A stretch of DNA of 64,000 bases from Nitrospirota bacterium. GTDB taxonomy: Bacteria > Nitrospirota > Thermodesulfovibrionia > Thermodesulfovibrionales > UBA6898. Below the pieces are notes generated by a model that saw only the letters and a program-made list of their open reading frames with translations, ran no database searches and was not told where the DNA came from. Position numbers and translations under genes: made by a program. The stretch spans positions 32,516 to 96,515 of the forward strand of contig JACRMT010000006.1 of the NCBI GenBank assembly GCA_016214855.1. Reading direction: 5' to 3'. Positions 29,947 to 37,893 of this stretch are shown here, piece by piece (the first letter of the stretch is position 1; every line of letters starts with the position of its first letter).

Positions 29947-30297
29947 TTGAAAAGGCAAAATGTCGGACAGGGAGACTTATTTCTTTTTTTCGGGTGGTTT
30001 CGCCGGGTCCTAAAATCTAACGACAAACTCTGTTACGACCTCGACGCGCCACACATTCATTGCCTCTTTGGATGGCTCCAAGTTGGCAACGTGTATCACC
30101 CCGGTGCAGAAGACAGCATTCTACCAAAGTGGGCTTTTGACCATCCCCATGTCCAATACGCCGGTGAGGATTACTACAAGCGTGCAAAGAACAATACTCT
30201 TTATATTGCATCTCCTTGCCAGTTTGTCTTGGACTGTGAGAATTGCCCGAAGGCGCTGGACTGGATCAAAGAGATATTCAAGGCAAATATAGTATGA
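29947..30297 (+). pseudogene. fragment of an Nmad3-type (nucleotide modification associated) protein
   Basis: 116 codons from a TTG. The run VGQGDLFLFFGWFRRV, then HIHCLFGWLQVGNVYHP and NTLYIAS matches, from memory, the middle of proteins carrying the nucleotide-modification-associated domain 3, usually about 250-300 residues. The N-terminal part and the conserved C terminus after NTLYIAS are missing. There is no convincing start or ribosome site. I read it as a decayed remnant beside a toxin-antitoxin pair, a setting typical of defence or phage-derived cargo. Confidence 0.55.
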
Positions 30298-30330
30298 TGA
30301 GAATAATGACAATGCTTGCTGTTGTTACGT

Positions 30331-30336
30331 TATAAT
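30331..30336 (+). promoter_or_regulatory. -10 box of hicBA
   Basis: Consensus TATAAT 23 nt before the hicB ATG, with an ATGACA-like -35 near 30306 at a long (19-bp) spacing. A GAGGAGG ribosome site lies between it and the start. Confidence 0.4.
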
Positions 30337-30358
30337 GTTTTGACTGAGGAGGCCCATA

Positions 30359-30571
30359 ATGAATGCAGAATATACGGCAATAATAAAGCAGTCTGGAGAC
30401 TGGTGGATTGGGTGGGTGGAAGAAATTCCTGGTGTTAATTGTCAGGAACGTACCCATAACGAATTACTTGAGAGCCTTCGCATTACACTGAAGGAGGCTC
30501 TTGAATGTAACCGCCAAGACGCACTTGCGGCAGTGGGTTCAGGGTATACAGAAGAAAAAATTGCGGTATGA
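30359..30571 (+). CDS. hicB: HicB-family antitoxin
   Basis: 70 residues. The YTAIIKQSGDWWIGWVEEIPGVN opening and the ESLRITLKEALE helix are the partial RNase H-like fold of short HicB antitoxins, which bind and block HicA. No C-terminal DNA-binding domain is present. GAGGAGG lies 8-9 nt upstream of the ATG. The stop overlaps the next start as ATGA. The order antitoxin-toxin is the reverse of the classical hicAB but common for this subfamily. Confidence 0.88.
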   Translation: MNAEYTAIIKQSGDWWIGWVEEIPGVNCQERTHNELLESLRITLKEALECNRQDALAAVGSGYTEEKIAV

Positions 30572-30753
30572 AACGCAATGACTTTTTGAAACATCTCCGA
30601 TCGCAGGGATGCGAATTTGTTAGAGAGGGCGGTCGTCATTCATGGTGGGGAAACCCAAATCAAAATAAACGGTCATCTGTTCCGAGACATACTGAAATTG
30701 ATGACAATCTCGCAAAGAAAATATGTAAAGACCTTGGAATAAAACAGCCCTGA
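30568..30753 (+). CDS. hicA: HicA-family mRNA interferase toxin
   Basis: 61 residues with a dsRBD-like HicA fold: FLKHLRSQGCEFVREGGRHSWW carries the conserved active-site His in GGRHxxW, followed by SSVPRHTEIDDNLAKKICKDLGI. HicA cleaves mRNA and is neutralised by the overlapping upstream HicB. Complete in length, and the active-site His is kept, so probably functional. Confidence 0.9.
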   Translation: MKRNDFLKHLRSQGCEFVREGGRHSWWGNPNQNKRSSVPRHTEIDDNLAKKICKDLGIKQP

Positions 30754-30771
30754 CAAATCAATCATATGAGC

Positions 30772-31527
30772 TCACTTGACGATCCTTTTCTTCATCAGCC
30801 GGAAGGGATAGGGGGCGAGGATAAGGGCAACGACCACGAGCCAGAGGACGTTCCACCCTGCAGCTGCAACATGGCCCTGCGAGAATGACCTGCATACGTT
30901 CACCATATGATAGAGCGGTGTGAAGAACGCGATCCTGGAGACAAGCGGGGGAAGGTTGTCCAACGGGAAGAAGATGCCCGAGAAAAGGAACATGGGCGTC
31001 ATGAAGAGCGTATAGAAGTAATTGAATGAATCAATGCCCGGAACGATCGCTACAAAGATCATCGAGATCTCGGCAAAAATAAGTCCGCTGATAAAAAGCA
31101 CCGGAAGCACGGCAACAATGGCAGCAGAATCCACCAGCCCCAGGGCAGATATGACGATCATGATGATCGTTCCGTAGATAACACTTTTTGCCGCCCCCCA
31201 CATAAGCTCGCCGGCAACAAGGTCATAGATATTGACCGGTGTTGCGAGGATAGCGTCAAAGGTCTTCTGATAGGTCATGCGCACAAAGGTGCCGTAGGTG
31301 CATTCATACACGGCTGCGAACATGGACGACGAGGCGATCATGCCCGGTGCAATGAAATTGATATACGGCAGACCGTTGATCTCCTTCACATAGGCCCCAA
31401 GCCCAAGCCCCATCGCCCAGAGGTAGAGAATGGGTTCTGCGAAGTTCAGCGCAAGGCTCGATTTATAGAGCTTGGTGAAGACCGTGAAGTTCCTCTGCCA
31501 TACCCTGAAGGCCCGCCTGAGATTCAT
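30772..31527 (-). CDS. ABC-2 type transporter permease (NodJ/DrrB-like)
   Basis: 251 residues with about six hydrophobic segments. The LGLGAYVKEINGLPYINFIAPGMIASSSMF stretch (read in parts) and the FFPLDNLPPLVSRIAFFTPLYHMVNVCRSF block are characteristic of the ABC-2 permease family exporting polysaccharide, lipooligosaccharide or drugs. It starts inside the stop of the ATPase gene (ATGA overlap at 31524-31527), so the two make one exporter. The nearby dTDP-sugar genes make a glycan substrate plausible but unproven. Confidence 0.88.
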   Translation of the reverse strand: MNLRRAFRVWQRNFTVFTKLYKSSLALNFAEPILYLWAMGLGLGAYVKEINGLPYINFIAPGMIASSSMFAAVYECTYGTFVRMTYQKTFDAILATPVNIYDLVAGELMWGAAKSVIYGTIIMIVISALGLVDSAAIVAVLPVLFISGLIFAEISMIFVAIVPGIDSFNYFYTLFMTPMFLFSGIFFPLDNLPPLVSRIAFFTPLYHMVNVCRSFSQGHVAAAGWNVLWLVVVALILAPYPFRLMKKRIVK

Positions 31528-32264
31528 GCTATCACCTCTCTGAGGTTTTTGCCGGTAAGGTTCAGATACACATCTTCGAGATTTCCGCCGTATTTGGCTA
31601 TAAGATCTGCCGGTCTTCCGGTCTCGATGATCTTGCCGTTATCCATGATCGCGACCCTGTCGCAGACCCGCTGCGCCTCCTCCATGTAGTGGGTTGTGAG
31701 TATGGTCGTCTTGCCCTCTGCCTTGAGATGGGCAAGGTTTTCCCAAACCGCGTGTCTGCTGTGCGGATCAAGACCTACGGTAGGTTCATCCATGATAAGC
31801 AGCTCCGGATCGTTCAGCAGAGCCCGGGCCAGCAGGAGCCTCCGCTTCATGCCTCCTGAAAGGTCCCTGATATTCACCTCAGCCTTTTCCCTGAGTTCGA
31901 CAAAATCAAGAAGTTCCCAGGCCCGCGGAACAGAGGCCTTCTTCGGTATATCAAAATATCTGGCATAGACAATAAGGTTCTGGAACACGGAAAGATCAGG
32001 GTCAAGGTTGTCGTCCTGGGGCATGACACCGATGCGGGCTTTGATGGCGCTTGGCTGTCCGGTCACATCACGACCGAAGACCGTCACTCTTCCGGATGTG
32101 GGCGGCATGAAGCAGTAGATGATGCTCATGGCAGTTGTCTTGCCTGCGCCGTTAGGGCCGAGAAAACCAAAGCACTCGCCCTGCATGATCTCGAAACTGA
32201 TGTTGTCAACAGCGCAGAGGGCACCGTAGTGTTTGACCAGGTTGTCAGCTTTAACCAGTATCAT
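31524..32264 (-). CDS. ABC transporter ATP-binding protein (NodI/CcmA-like)
   Basis: 246 residues: Walker A GPNGAGKTT, Q-loop GVMPQDDNLDPDLSV, signature LSGGMKRR, Walker B LLIMDEPTVGLDP and H-loop TTHYMEE are all intact. The closest family is the NodI/DRA type paired with ABC-2 permeases. Translationally coupled to the permease. Sits 12 nt after the YdcF-like gene on the same strand. Confidence 0.92.
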   Translation of the reverse strand: MILVKADNLVKHYGALCAVDNISFEIMQGECFGFLGPNGAGKTTAMSIIYCFMPPTSGRVTVFGRDVTGQPSAIKARIGVMPQDDNLDPDLSVFQNLIVYARYFDIPKKASVPRAWELLDFVELREKAEVNIRDLSGGMKRRLLLARALLNDPELLIMDEPTVGLDPHSRHAVWENLAHLKAEGKTTILTTHYMEEAQRVCDRVAIMDNGKIIETGRPADLIAKYGGNLEDVYLNLTGKNLREVIA

Positions 32265-32276
32265 AACGTGAGGTGA

Positions 32277-32885
32277 CTATACCTTTTCCTGGACCCCGAA
32301 GATCCAGAGCCAGACGTATTTGGAGAACTCGTTCAGCACTGCAGATCTGTCGCGTCTTCTCTTCCACCAGTCGTTTGTGCTGAACCAGCTCTCAGCAGCA
32401 GGTGCATTGATGATCTTGAATTCGCCGCCTAAAACTCTTTTAAAAATGAGTGCCGCTCTCCTGCTGTGGTACGGGGAGGTGACAAGGATTATGGACTTGA
32501 ATCCGTTCTTCCTGAGTATCTCTTTGGTGTAAAGCGCATCCTCTTCTGTTGATCTCGACTGATCTTCGAGAAGTATGTTTTTTCCCGGAATGCCGAGAGA
32601 TTCCGCCTGTGCCTTCATGAGCTCTGCCCAGGTATATTTCCAGACCAGCGGGCCTCCTGCCATGATGATCCGGTCCTTCCTGGCCCAGTCTTCCCTGAAG
32701 AGTTTTGCCCCGTATATGACCCGCTCTTCCTGCTCGCCGGCAAGCACGACGATCACATCAGCCGGCTTCATCTCATCCTTCTTTATGAGCATCTCCGCTG
32801 CCCTGGTCAGCAAAAAACCGTGGGAGAGGAAGAGGATGCCTCCGACGAAGGCAATCAGAAACAGAAATTTCAAAATCCGTATCAT
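32277..32885 (-). CDS. YdcF/SanA/ElyC family (DUF218) membrane protein
   Basis: 202 residues. One N-terminal membrane anchor (about 5-25), then the DUF218 core: ADVIVVLAGEQEERVIYGAKLF, RIIMAGG, LEDQSRSTEEDALYTKEIL and VTSPYHSRRAALIFKR. Relatives act in envelope or peptidoglycan/exopolysaccharide homeostasis; exact chemistry is unknown. AGGAG precedes the ATG. Probably the first gene of a three-gene minus-strand unit with the ABC exporter. Confidence 0.85.
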   Translation of the reverse strand: MIRILKFLFLIAFVGGILFLSHGFLLTRAAEMLIKKDEMKPADVIVVLAGEQEERVIYGAKLFREDWARKDRIIMAGGPLVWKYTWAELMKAQAESLGIPGKNILLEDQSRSTEEDALYTKEILRKNGFKSIILVTSPYHSRRAALIFKRVLGGEFKIINAPAAESWFSTNDWWKRRRDRSAVLNEFSKYVWLWIFGVQEKV

Positions 32886-32917
32886 CTTATCTCCTGAATG
32901 AAAACTGTCCCGGTTAT

Positions 32918-33026
32918 AAAATCCCTCCTAACCTCCCTTTGCCAAAGGGAGGGGAATTGCCCCTCTTTGGCAAAGAGGGGTGTGGGGAGATTTATTGTGG
33001 TTGACATATAACCAGTGCACTTAATA
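32918..33026 (+). repeat. palindromic intergenic element, copy 1
   Basis: Starts AAATCCCTCC and contains two near-perfect hairpins, CCTCCCTTTG/CAAAGGGAGG and CCCCTCTTTG/CAAAGAGGGG, then GTGGGGAGATTT, then an ATAACCAGTGCACTTA tail shared with the copy at 45426. MITE/REP-like. It lies between rfbD and the YdcF gene and could also act as a terminator. Confidence 0.75.
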
Positions 33027-33029
33027 GTA

Positions 33030-33863
33030 TCAGAGCGTCTGCTTTATGTACTGCTTCAGCGCCTCTGACCAGTGGCGCAGCGGCGAGATGCCTTCCAGGC
33101 GCAGCATGGTATTGTTCAGTCCGGACTGAGCCGGCCTCCTGGCTGGTCTTTTAAATTCCTCGGAAGTGACAGGAAGGATCGGCCTGTCAATGCCCTTAAG
33201 CTCAGCGATCTTTACGGCAAACTCATACCACGTGCAGATGCCGGCATTGGTCACATGATAGACGCCATAACCCTTTCCGATCATCAGTCTTATCGTGTGA
33301 GCGAGATCTTCTGTGAAGGTCGGGCTGCCGAATTGATCGTTCACGACCCGCAGCGAGTCTCTCCCGGCAAGGAGCCGTATAATGGTTTCAACAAAGTTTT
33401 TGCCGTATGGGCCATAAAGCCAGGATGTGCGCAGAATATAGAATCTGCTGGTAAGAGAGGAAATGAACTGTTCTGCCATGAGTTTCGACAGGCCATACTG
33501 GCTTATGGGGTTGGTCTTGTCCCACTCATCATAGGAAGAGCCCTTTGTTCCGTCGAAGACATAGTCTGAACTGATATGAAAGATCGGGCAGCGGATCTCC
33601 TCGCAGGCAATAGCCATGTTGCGCGCTCCCATGCCGTTAACAAGATAAGCCTTTTCAGGATCTGCTTCGCAGGCATCCACATCAGTGAATGCGGCAGTAT
33701 GAATAAGGATGTCAGGCCTAATATCCCGGACGGTCTTCACCGCGTGATCAAGGTCAGTGATATCCAGGCCGGCACGAGAAAAGGGGAGGAGTTCTGTGTC
33801 AGAAAAGGCCTTCTGAACTGCATGGCCAAGCATACCGTCTGCGCCAGTGAGGGCAACCTTCAT
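33030..33863 (-). CDS. rfbD: dTDP-4-dehydrorhamnose reductase
   Basis: About 277 residues from the ATG at 33863, chosen because MKVALTGADGMLGHAV begins the Rossmann fold and the ATG overlaps the rfbB stop as ATGA; a longer reading would add 31 unrelated residues. HISSDYVFDG and the YGLSK (YxxxK) catalytic pair are present, as is the late SGLNNTMLRLEGI segment. It reduces dTDP-4-keto-6-deoxy-L-sugar to dTDP-L-rhamnose with NAD(P)H. Confidence 0.9.
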   Translation of the reverse strand: MKVALTGADGMLGHAVQKAFSDTELLPFSRAGLDITDLDHAVKTVRDIRPDILIHTAAFTDVDACEADPEKAYLVNGMGARNMAIACEEIRCPIFHISSDYVFDGTKGSSYDEWDKTNPISQYGLSKLMAEQFISSLTSRFYILRTSWLYGPYGKNFVETIIRLLAGRDSLRVVNDQFGSPTFTEDLAHTIRLMIGKGYGVYHVTNAGICTWYEFAVKIAELKGIDRPILPVTSEEFKRPARRPAQSGLNNTMLRLEGISPLRHWSEALKQYIKQTL

Positions 33864-34885
33864 GAGTCGAACCTCTCCCCATACTGAGATGCATAATAGG
33901 TGAGATACTCCCCTGAGATGATACGGCTCCACCACGCTTTGTTGGCAAGATACCAATCGACCGTTTCCGAAAGGCCCTGCTGAAAGTCTGTTTCATGCCG
34001 CCATCCGAGGGCCGACTCTATTTTTGCCGGGTCAATGGCGTATCTGCGGTCATGGCCTGGTCTGTCTTTAACAAAGGTGATAAGGCCGAAGAGTTTTTCC
34101 CTGTCCGATCCGGTCTTCTCTGCAAGCAGGGCCAGGAGGCTTTTGACGATATCAATATTCTTCTGCTCGTTGCGGCCGCCGATGTTGTAGATCTCGCCCG
34201 CCTTTGCCCCGTGAAAAACAAGGTCTATTGCCCTGCAGTGGTCAGCCACATGGATCCAGTCCCTGACATTGCGGCCATCGCCGTACACGGGAATGGGCTT
34301 GCCCTGCAGCGCGCTGGAGATGACAAGAGGGATAAGCTTTTCAGGGAACTGATAGGGTCCGTAATTGTTCGAGCACCGCGTGATGGCCAGGTCCATACCG
34401 AACGTCTCATGATATGCCCTCACCAGAAGGTCTGATGAGGCCTTGCTTGCGGCATAGGGACTGTTCGGCATGATAGGAGACTCTTCCGTGAACAGACCCG
34501 TATCGATCGAACCATAGACCTCGTCTGTAGAGACATGAAGCAGCCTGCAGTTGCGTTTCTTTGCAGCCTCAAGCAGGATCTGTGTGCCTATCACGTTTGT
34601 CTGGAGAAACGGAGTAGAATCGAGAATGGACCTGTCGACATGGCTCTCTGCGGCAAAGTTTATGATGGCGTCGAACTCAAGGCTGTCGATAATTTTGCTG
34701 CTGCAGATATCCGCCCTGAAAAAAGCATAGCTCGGCAGTTTTTCGATATCCTTAAGATTCTCAAGGTTGCCTGCATAGGTGAGCTTGTCCAGATTTGTGA
34801 TCGTATGTTCCGGGCGTGCTTTAAGCATGTAGCGGATAAAGTTCGAGCCGATGAATCCGGCCCCACCGGTGACGAGTATCCTCAT
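33860..34885 (-). CDS. rfbB: dTDP-glucose 4,6-dehydratase
   Basis: 341 residues: GGAGFIGSNFIRYML (NAD-binding), HVDRSI, STDEVYGS with the Thr-Asp-Glu catalytic triad, YAASKASSD (YxxxK), and RCSNNYGPYQFPEKLIP. It converts dTDP-glucose to dTDP-4-keto-6-deoxyglucose. Overlaps rfbD downstream (ATGA) and the epimerase-like gene upstream by 4 bp, so the three are one operon. rfbA (thymidylyltransferase) is not in the window. Confidence 0.95.
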   Translation of the reverse strand: MRILVTGGAGFIGSNFIRYMLKARPEHTITNLDKLTYAGNLENLKDIEKLPSYAFFRADICSSKIIDSLEFDAIINFAAESHVDRSILDSTPFLQTNVIGTQILLEAAKKRNCRLLHVSTDEVYGSIDTGLFTEESPIMPNSPYAASKASSDLLVRAYHETFGMDLAITRCSNNYGPYQFPEKLIPLVISSALQGKPIPVYGDGRNVRDWIHVADHCRAIDLVFHGAKAGEIYNIGGRNEQKNIDIVKSLLALLAEKTGSDREKLFGLITFVKDRPGHDRRYAIDPAKIESALGWRHETDFQQGLSETVDWYLANKAWWSRIISGEYLTYYASQYGERFDS

Positions 34886-35325
34886 GGGTCGATCCTGAAG
34901 GGCGCGTTTGGGTCGCCTTCATATCTGATCTCGTCAACAGGCTGCATCTTGCCCTTGCCCCGGTAAAGGCTGTCCGGGAGGTTCAGAACAAGTCCTTCCG
35001 TATCGCCGATATTTTTGTACGCATGGACAACATTCGGCGGCACAATCGCAATATACGGCTTGCCCTTCGTCTCAAGGGTCATCTGCTGCTGATAGGTTGA
35101 TGAGTCTTTGCGGTTGTCCCAGAGATAGAGCCTGAAATTACCGAAAAAACAGAAGTAATCGGATTGCCGGAGATGCTCATGCGGACCGCGGGAGACGCCG
35201 GGTTTAGACATGGAAATATACGACATAACCGGTCTGAAGTCGATCTCATCATCCCTGAATATCTCAACAAGCCATCCGCGCTCATCGTTAAAGCGGCTCA
35301 GTTCTTTAATGACAACACCTTCCAT
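34882..35325 (-). CDS. dTDP-4-dehydrorhamnose 3,5-epimerase family protein
   Basis: 147 residues, shorter than classical RmlC (about 180). A cupin of the RmlC family: FNDERGWLVEIFR, SKPGVSRGPHEHLRQSDYFCFFG and VPPNVVHAYKNIGDTEGLVLN. It could be the operon's RmlC, or a related dTDP-keto-sugar isomerase; the short length and RGPHEH in place of RGxHyQ leave that open. GGAGG lies before its ATG. Confidence 0.8.
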   Translation of the reverse strand: MEGVVIKELSRFNDERGWLVEIFRDDEIDFRPVMSYISMSKPGVSRGPHEHLRQSDYFCFFGNFRLYLWDNRKDSSTYQQQMTLETKGKPYIAIVPPNVVHAYKNIGDTEGLVLNLPDSLYRGKGKMQPVDEIRYEGDPNAPFRIDP

Positions 35326-35351
35326 ATATCCTCCGATAAAAAAGCGTAATT

Positions 35352-35381
35352 AGTATAGCATCAATACCGTCCGGCTTGAAA
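35352..35381 (-). promoter_or_regulatory. promoter of the dTDP-sugar operon
   Basis: On the minus strand TTGAAA-like -35 (TTTCAA at 35381-35376), 18-bp spacer, -10 TATACT (35357-35352), 27 nt before the start at 35325. A terminator lies just upstream, so the operon needs its own promoter here. Confidence 0.45.
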
Positions 35382-35390
35382 TGCTAAGAC

Positions 35391-35431
35391 AGAATAAAAA
35401 GCCCTGCTCCTTGCATGCAAGGGCAGGGCTT
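35391..35431 (-). terminator. rho-independent terminator after the acyl-CoA dehydrogenase
   Basis: Minus-strand hairpin AAGCCCTG...CAGGGCTT, extended inward by CCTTG/CAAGG, followed by TTTTTATTCT. It separates the acyl-CoA dehydrogenase from the dTDP-sugar genes. Confidence 0.88.
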
Positions 35432-35451
35432 GGTCTTCAGTAAAAGAGCTG

Positions 35452-36612
35452 TTATTTGTTGTTTCTTGCGAATTCCTTGATGATCTCCTGGCCGATGACG
35501 TTACGCTGTATCTGGTTCGTGCCTTCGTAGATCTGGAGGATCTTTGCATCCCGCATCATCTTCTCGACCGGGTACTCTTTCATATAGCCTGAGCCGCCCA
35601 TGACCTGGACCGCATCAGTAGTGACCCTCATGCCTACGTCTGTGGCAAAGCACTTTGCCATGGCAGATTCTTTGGACACGTCCTTTGCTCCGCTGTCCAC
35701 AAGGCGTGCAACTGAATATACAAGAGACCTCGCAGCTTCGATATCCATGGCCATGTTCGCAAGCATATGCTGAACTGCCTGAAAACTTATGACCGGGTGG
35801 CCGAACTGGATCCTCTTGCGCGCATACTTCACTGCCTCTTCGTATGCGCCCTGGGCAACGCCGAGTCCCTGCGAGCCTACGCCTGCTCTTGAACTGTCCA
35901 GGGTCTTCATCGCAACGATAAAACCTATGCCTTCCTTGCCTATGATGTTTTCCTTCGGGATCCTGCAGTTGTCAAAAACGAGTTCGGTCGTTATGGACGC
36001 CCGAATACCCATCTTGTCCTCTTTCTTGCCGAACGTAAACCCCGGGGTTCCTTTTTCGACAACAAAGGCTGAAGCGCCGCGCGGTCCTTTAGCCCTGTCG
36101 GTAATAGCTATGATCGTGTACACATCTGCTACACTGCCGTTTGTGATCCACTGTTTTGTACCGTTCAGGATATATTCATTGCCGTCAAGCTTTGCTGTTG
36201 TCTGAATACCGCTCGCATCACTCCCCGCATTTGCCTCGGTCAGACCAAAGGCAACAAGTTTTTTGCCTGCGGCAATATCGGGAAGGAATTGCTTTTTCTG
36301 CGCATCGGTGCCGAAGAGAAGGAGCGGGTATGTACCGAGTGCATTGGCAGCATAGGAGGTGGAGACACCGACGCAGGCCCGGGAAAGTTCCTCAACGCAA
36401 AGGCAGAGCTCAAGACAGCCTTTGCCGAGACCCCCATATTCCTCAGGGATGAAGAGACCGAAGAGGTCTGACTGAGCGAGCACCTTCATGATGTCCCAGG
36501 GGAATTCACCCGTCTCATCCAGATGAGCCCGAACAGGAACGATCTTTTCCTCGGCAACCTGCCGGGAAAGATCTCTTATCATTACCTGCTCTTCAGTCAA
36601 TAAATAGTCCAT
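35452..36612 (-). CDS. acyl-CoA dehydrogenase
   Basis: 386 residues from ATG 36612, which has GGAGG 7 nt upstream. FAD-dependent alpha,beta-dehydrogenase of acyl-CoA: FGLTEANAGSDASG and QWITNG (FAD/substrate binding), VFDNCRIPKENIIG, and the catalytic glutamate in the C-terminal YEGTNQIQRNVI. Short-/medium-chain or glutaryl/butyryl type cannot be resolved. It lies 96 nt downstream of the aldolase gene on the same strand and has its own terminator; no ETF genes are nearby. Confidence 0.93.
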   Translation of the reverse strand: MDYLLTEEQVMIRDLSRQVAEEKIVPVRAHLDETGEFPWDIMKVLAQSDLFGLFIPEEYGGLGKGCLELCLCVEELSRACVGVSTSYAANALGTYPLLLFGTDAQKKQFLPDIAAGKKLVAFGLTEANAGSDASGIQTTAKLDGNEYILNGTKQWITNGSVADVYTIIAITDRAKGPRGASAFVVEKGTPGFTFGKKEDKMGIRASITTELVFDNCRIPKENIIGKEGIGFIVAMKTLDSSRAGVGSQGLGVAQGAYEEAVKYARKRIQFGHPVISFQAVQHMLANMAMDIEAARSLVYSVARLVDSGAKDVSKESAMAKCFATDVGMRVTTDAVQVMGGSGYMKEYPVEKMMRDAKILQIYEGTNQIQRNVIGQEIIKEFARNNK

Positions 36613-36707
36613 GATCAATCCTCCAACATAAATTCACTGCAGCCAACTTATTGAAACATGAGTGGTCATTTTAACAGATACGGAACGATTTTTGGAAGAA
36701 AGAACTG

Positions 36708-37886
36708 TTATATAAGTCCCTGAATTTTCTTGAAATATTCCTTCATGCAGGAATATTCAGTGGATTGCATGAGTTCAAAGGCAGGCCTGAAGGTATCGTC
36801 GCTGACAGAAAAGATGCCGTGGCCGAAGACTATGACGGCCCGGCTGTTTCCCATCGCCTCGGGAACCGTTCTTGCGAGTCCTGTTGGGCCCGTGCCGATC
36901 TCGCCGGAAACAATAGGAATGCCGGAGACAGCCCGCTGCTCTCTGCAGGCGCGATAACAGGTTGAGAGGTCGCACCCCTCCTTTCTGCAGGACATGGACA
37001 TGATGACCGTGAACTTCGGGTGGCCATGGACGATTGCGCGTCTGCCTGTCTTTTTGTACACGCTGATATGTGCAGAAAGCTCTGAAGAAGCAGTTATGCC
37101 GGATGAGGACGACCCGTCAAGAGGCACCGCGTCAATGCAGGTATCGAGTTCATCCAGGGAACTGCCGGTCTGGCTGATATACATGGTGTCCCTGAAGACA
37201 TAGGAGATGTTGCCGAAATAAGAGTCAACGAGTTTTCTCTCCACGAGCTGCCTGCCTGTCAGGATGAGCTGCTGATACACCTCCTGCTCATCCGAGGGCG
37301 GCGCTGCCGGAATATCAGCGCAGGAGCGGGATGACAGCGATATCATAGGGGCGATCTTTGAGTAGGCGTTCATCAGGTCTCTGTTCTCAGGCGTCTTTCC
37401 TGTCCTGCGGTCTTCAAGATGGAACATGACGTCTGAAAAGAACTTGACATAGATCGAAAAACAGACAGAGCTGAAGGAGACGAAGGCCTGCTCAGGACTT
37501 ACCGTGCCGCTGGAGACAACGCCCCTGTTTCCGACAATAGCAGCTTTTCGCGCTGAAAGTGCTCTGCTTATTGCTGCTGCAGTAAGTGCCGGGACGACAG
37601 GGATATCATGAAGAAAAGTCCTTGTCTCGCAATCTGTCGGCATCAGGCAGATTTCCTGACGATCTCCATAATATGCGAGGATGCTCCTGTATGGTTCGGC
37701 CGGCTCGGCATAGAGCAGACTGCTGATGTTCATATGATCGAAGACCTTTACCAGTTCAGGGTCGATCTCGGTCATCGGTCTGTTTGAGCTCACCTCTGCA
37801 TCAAGACCGAGCAAGGTAATGTTTCCCTCATCAGCCAGGCCCTGGCTGACGATCTTTTTATTATATTTGCCGAGAAGTTTTTTCAT
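36708..37886 (-). CDS. class II aldolase/adducin family protein with N-terminal extension
   Basis: 392 residues. The C-terminal half (about 200-392) is the class II aldolase fold: FGNISYVFRDTMYISQTGSSLDEL, AHISVYKKTGRRAIVHGHPKF with HGH zinc ligands, and VIVFGHGIFSVSDD. The N-terminal half carries a degenerate copy of the same fold (PEQAFVSFSSVCFSIYVKFFSDV), so this may be an internal duplication with a catalytically dead half. It starts 7 nt after the AOR gene, implying cotranscription. Substrate unknown, perhaps a sugar-acid or phosphosugar whose aldehyde product AOR oxidises. Confidence 0.75.
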   Translation of the reverse strand: MKKLLGKYNKKIVSQGLADEGNITLLGLDAEVSSNRPMTEIDPELVKVFDHMNISSLLYAEPAEPYRSILAYYGDRQEICLMPTDCETRTFLHDIPVVPALTAAAISRALSARKAAIVGNRGVVSSGTVSPEQAFVSFSSVCFSIYVKFFSDVMFHLEDRRTGKTPENRDLMNAYSKIAPMISLSSRSCADIPAAPPSDEQEVYQQLILTGRQLVERKLVDSYFGNISYVFRDTMYISQTGSSLDELDTCIDAVPLDGSSSSGITASSELSAHISVYKKTGRRAIVHGHPKFTVIMSMSCRKEGCDLSTCYRACREQRAVSGIPIVSGEIGTGPTGLARTVPEAMGNSRAVIVFGHGIFSVSDDTFRPAFELMQSTEYSCMKEYFKKIQGLI

Positions 37887-37893
37887 CGATCAG

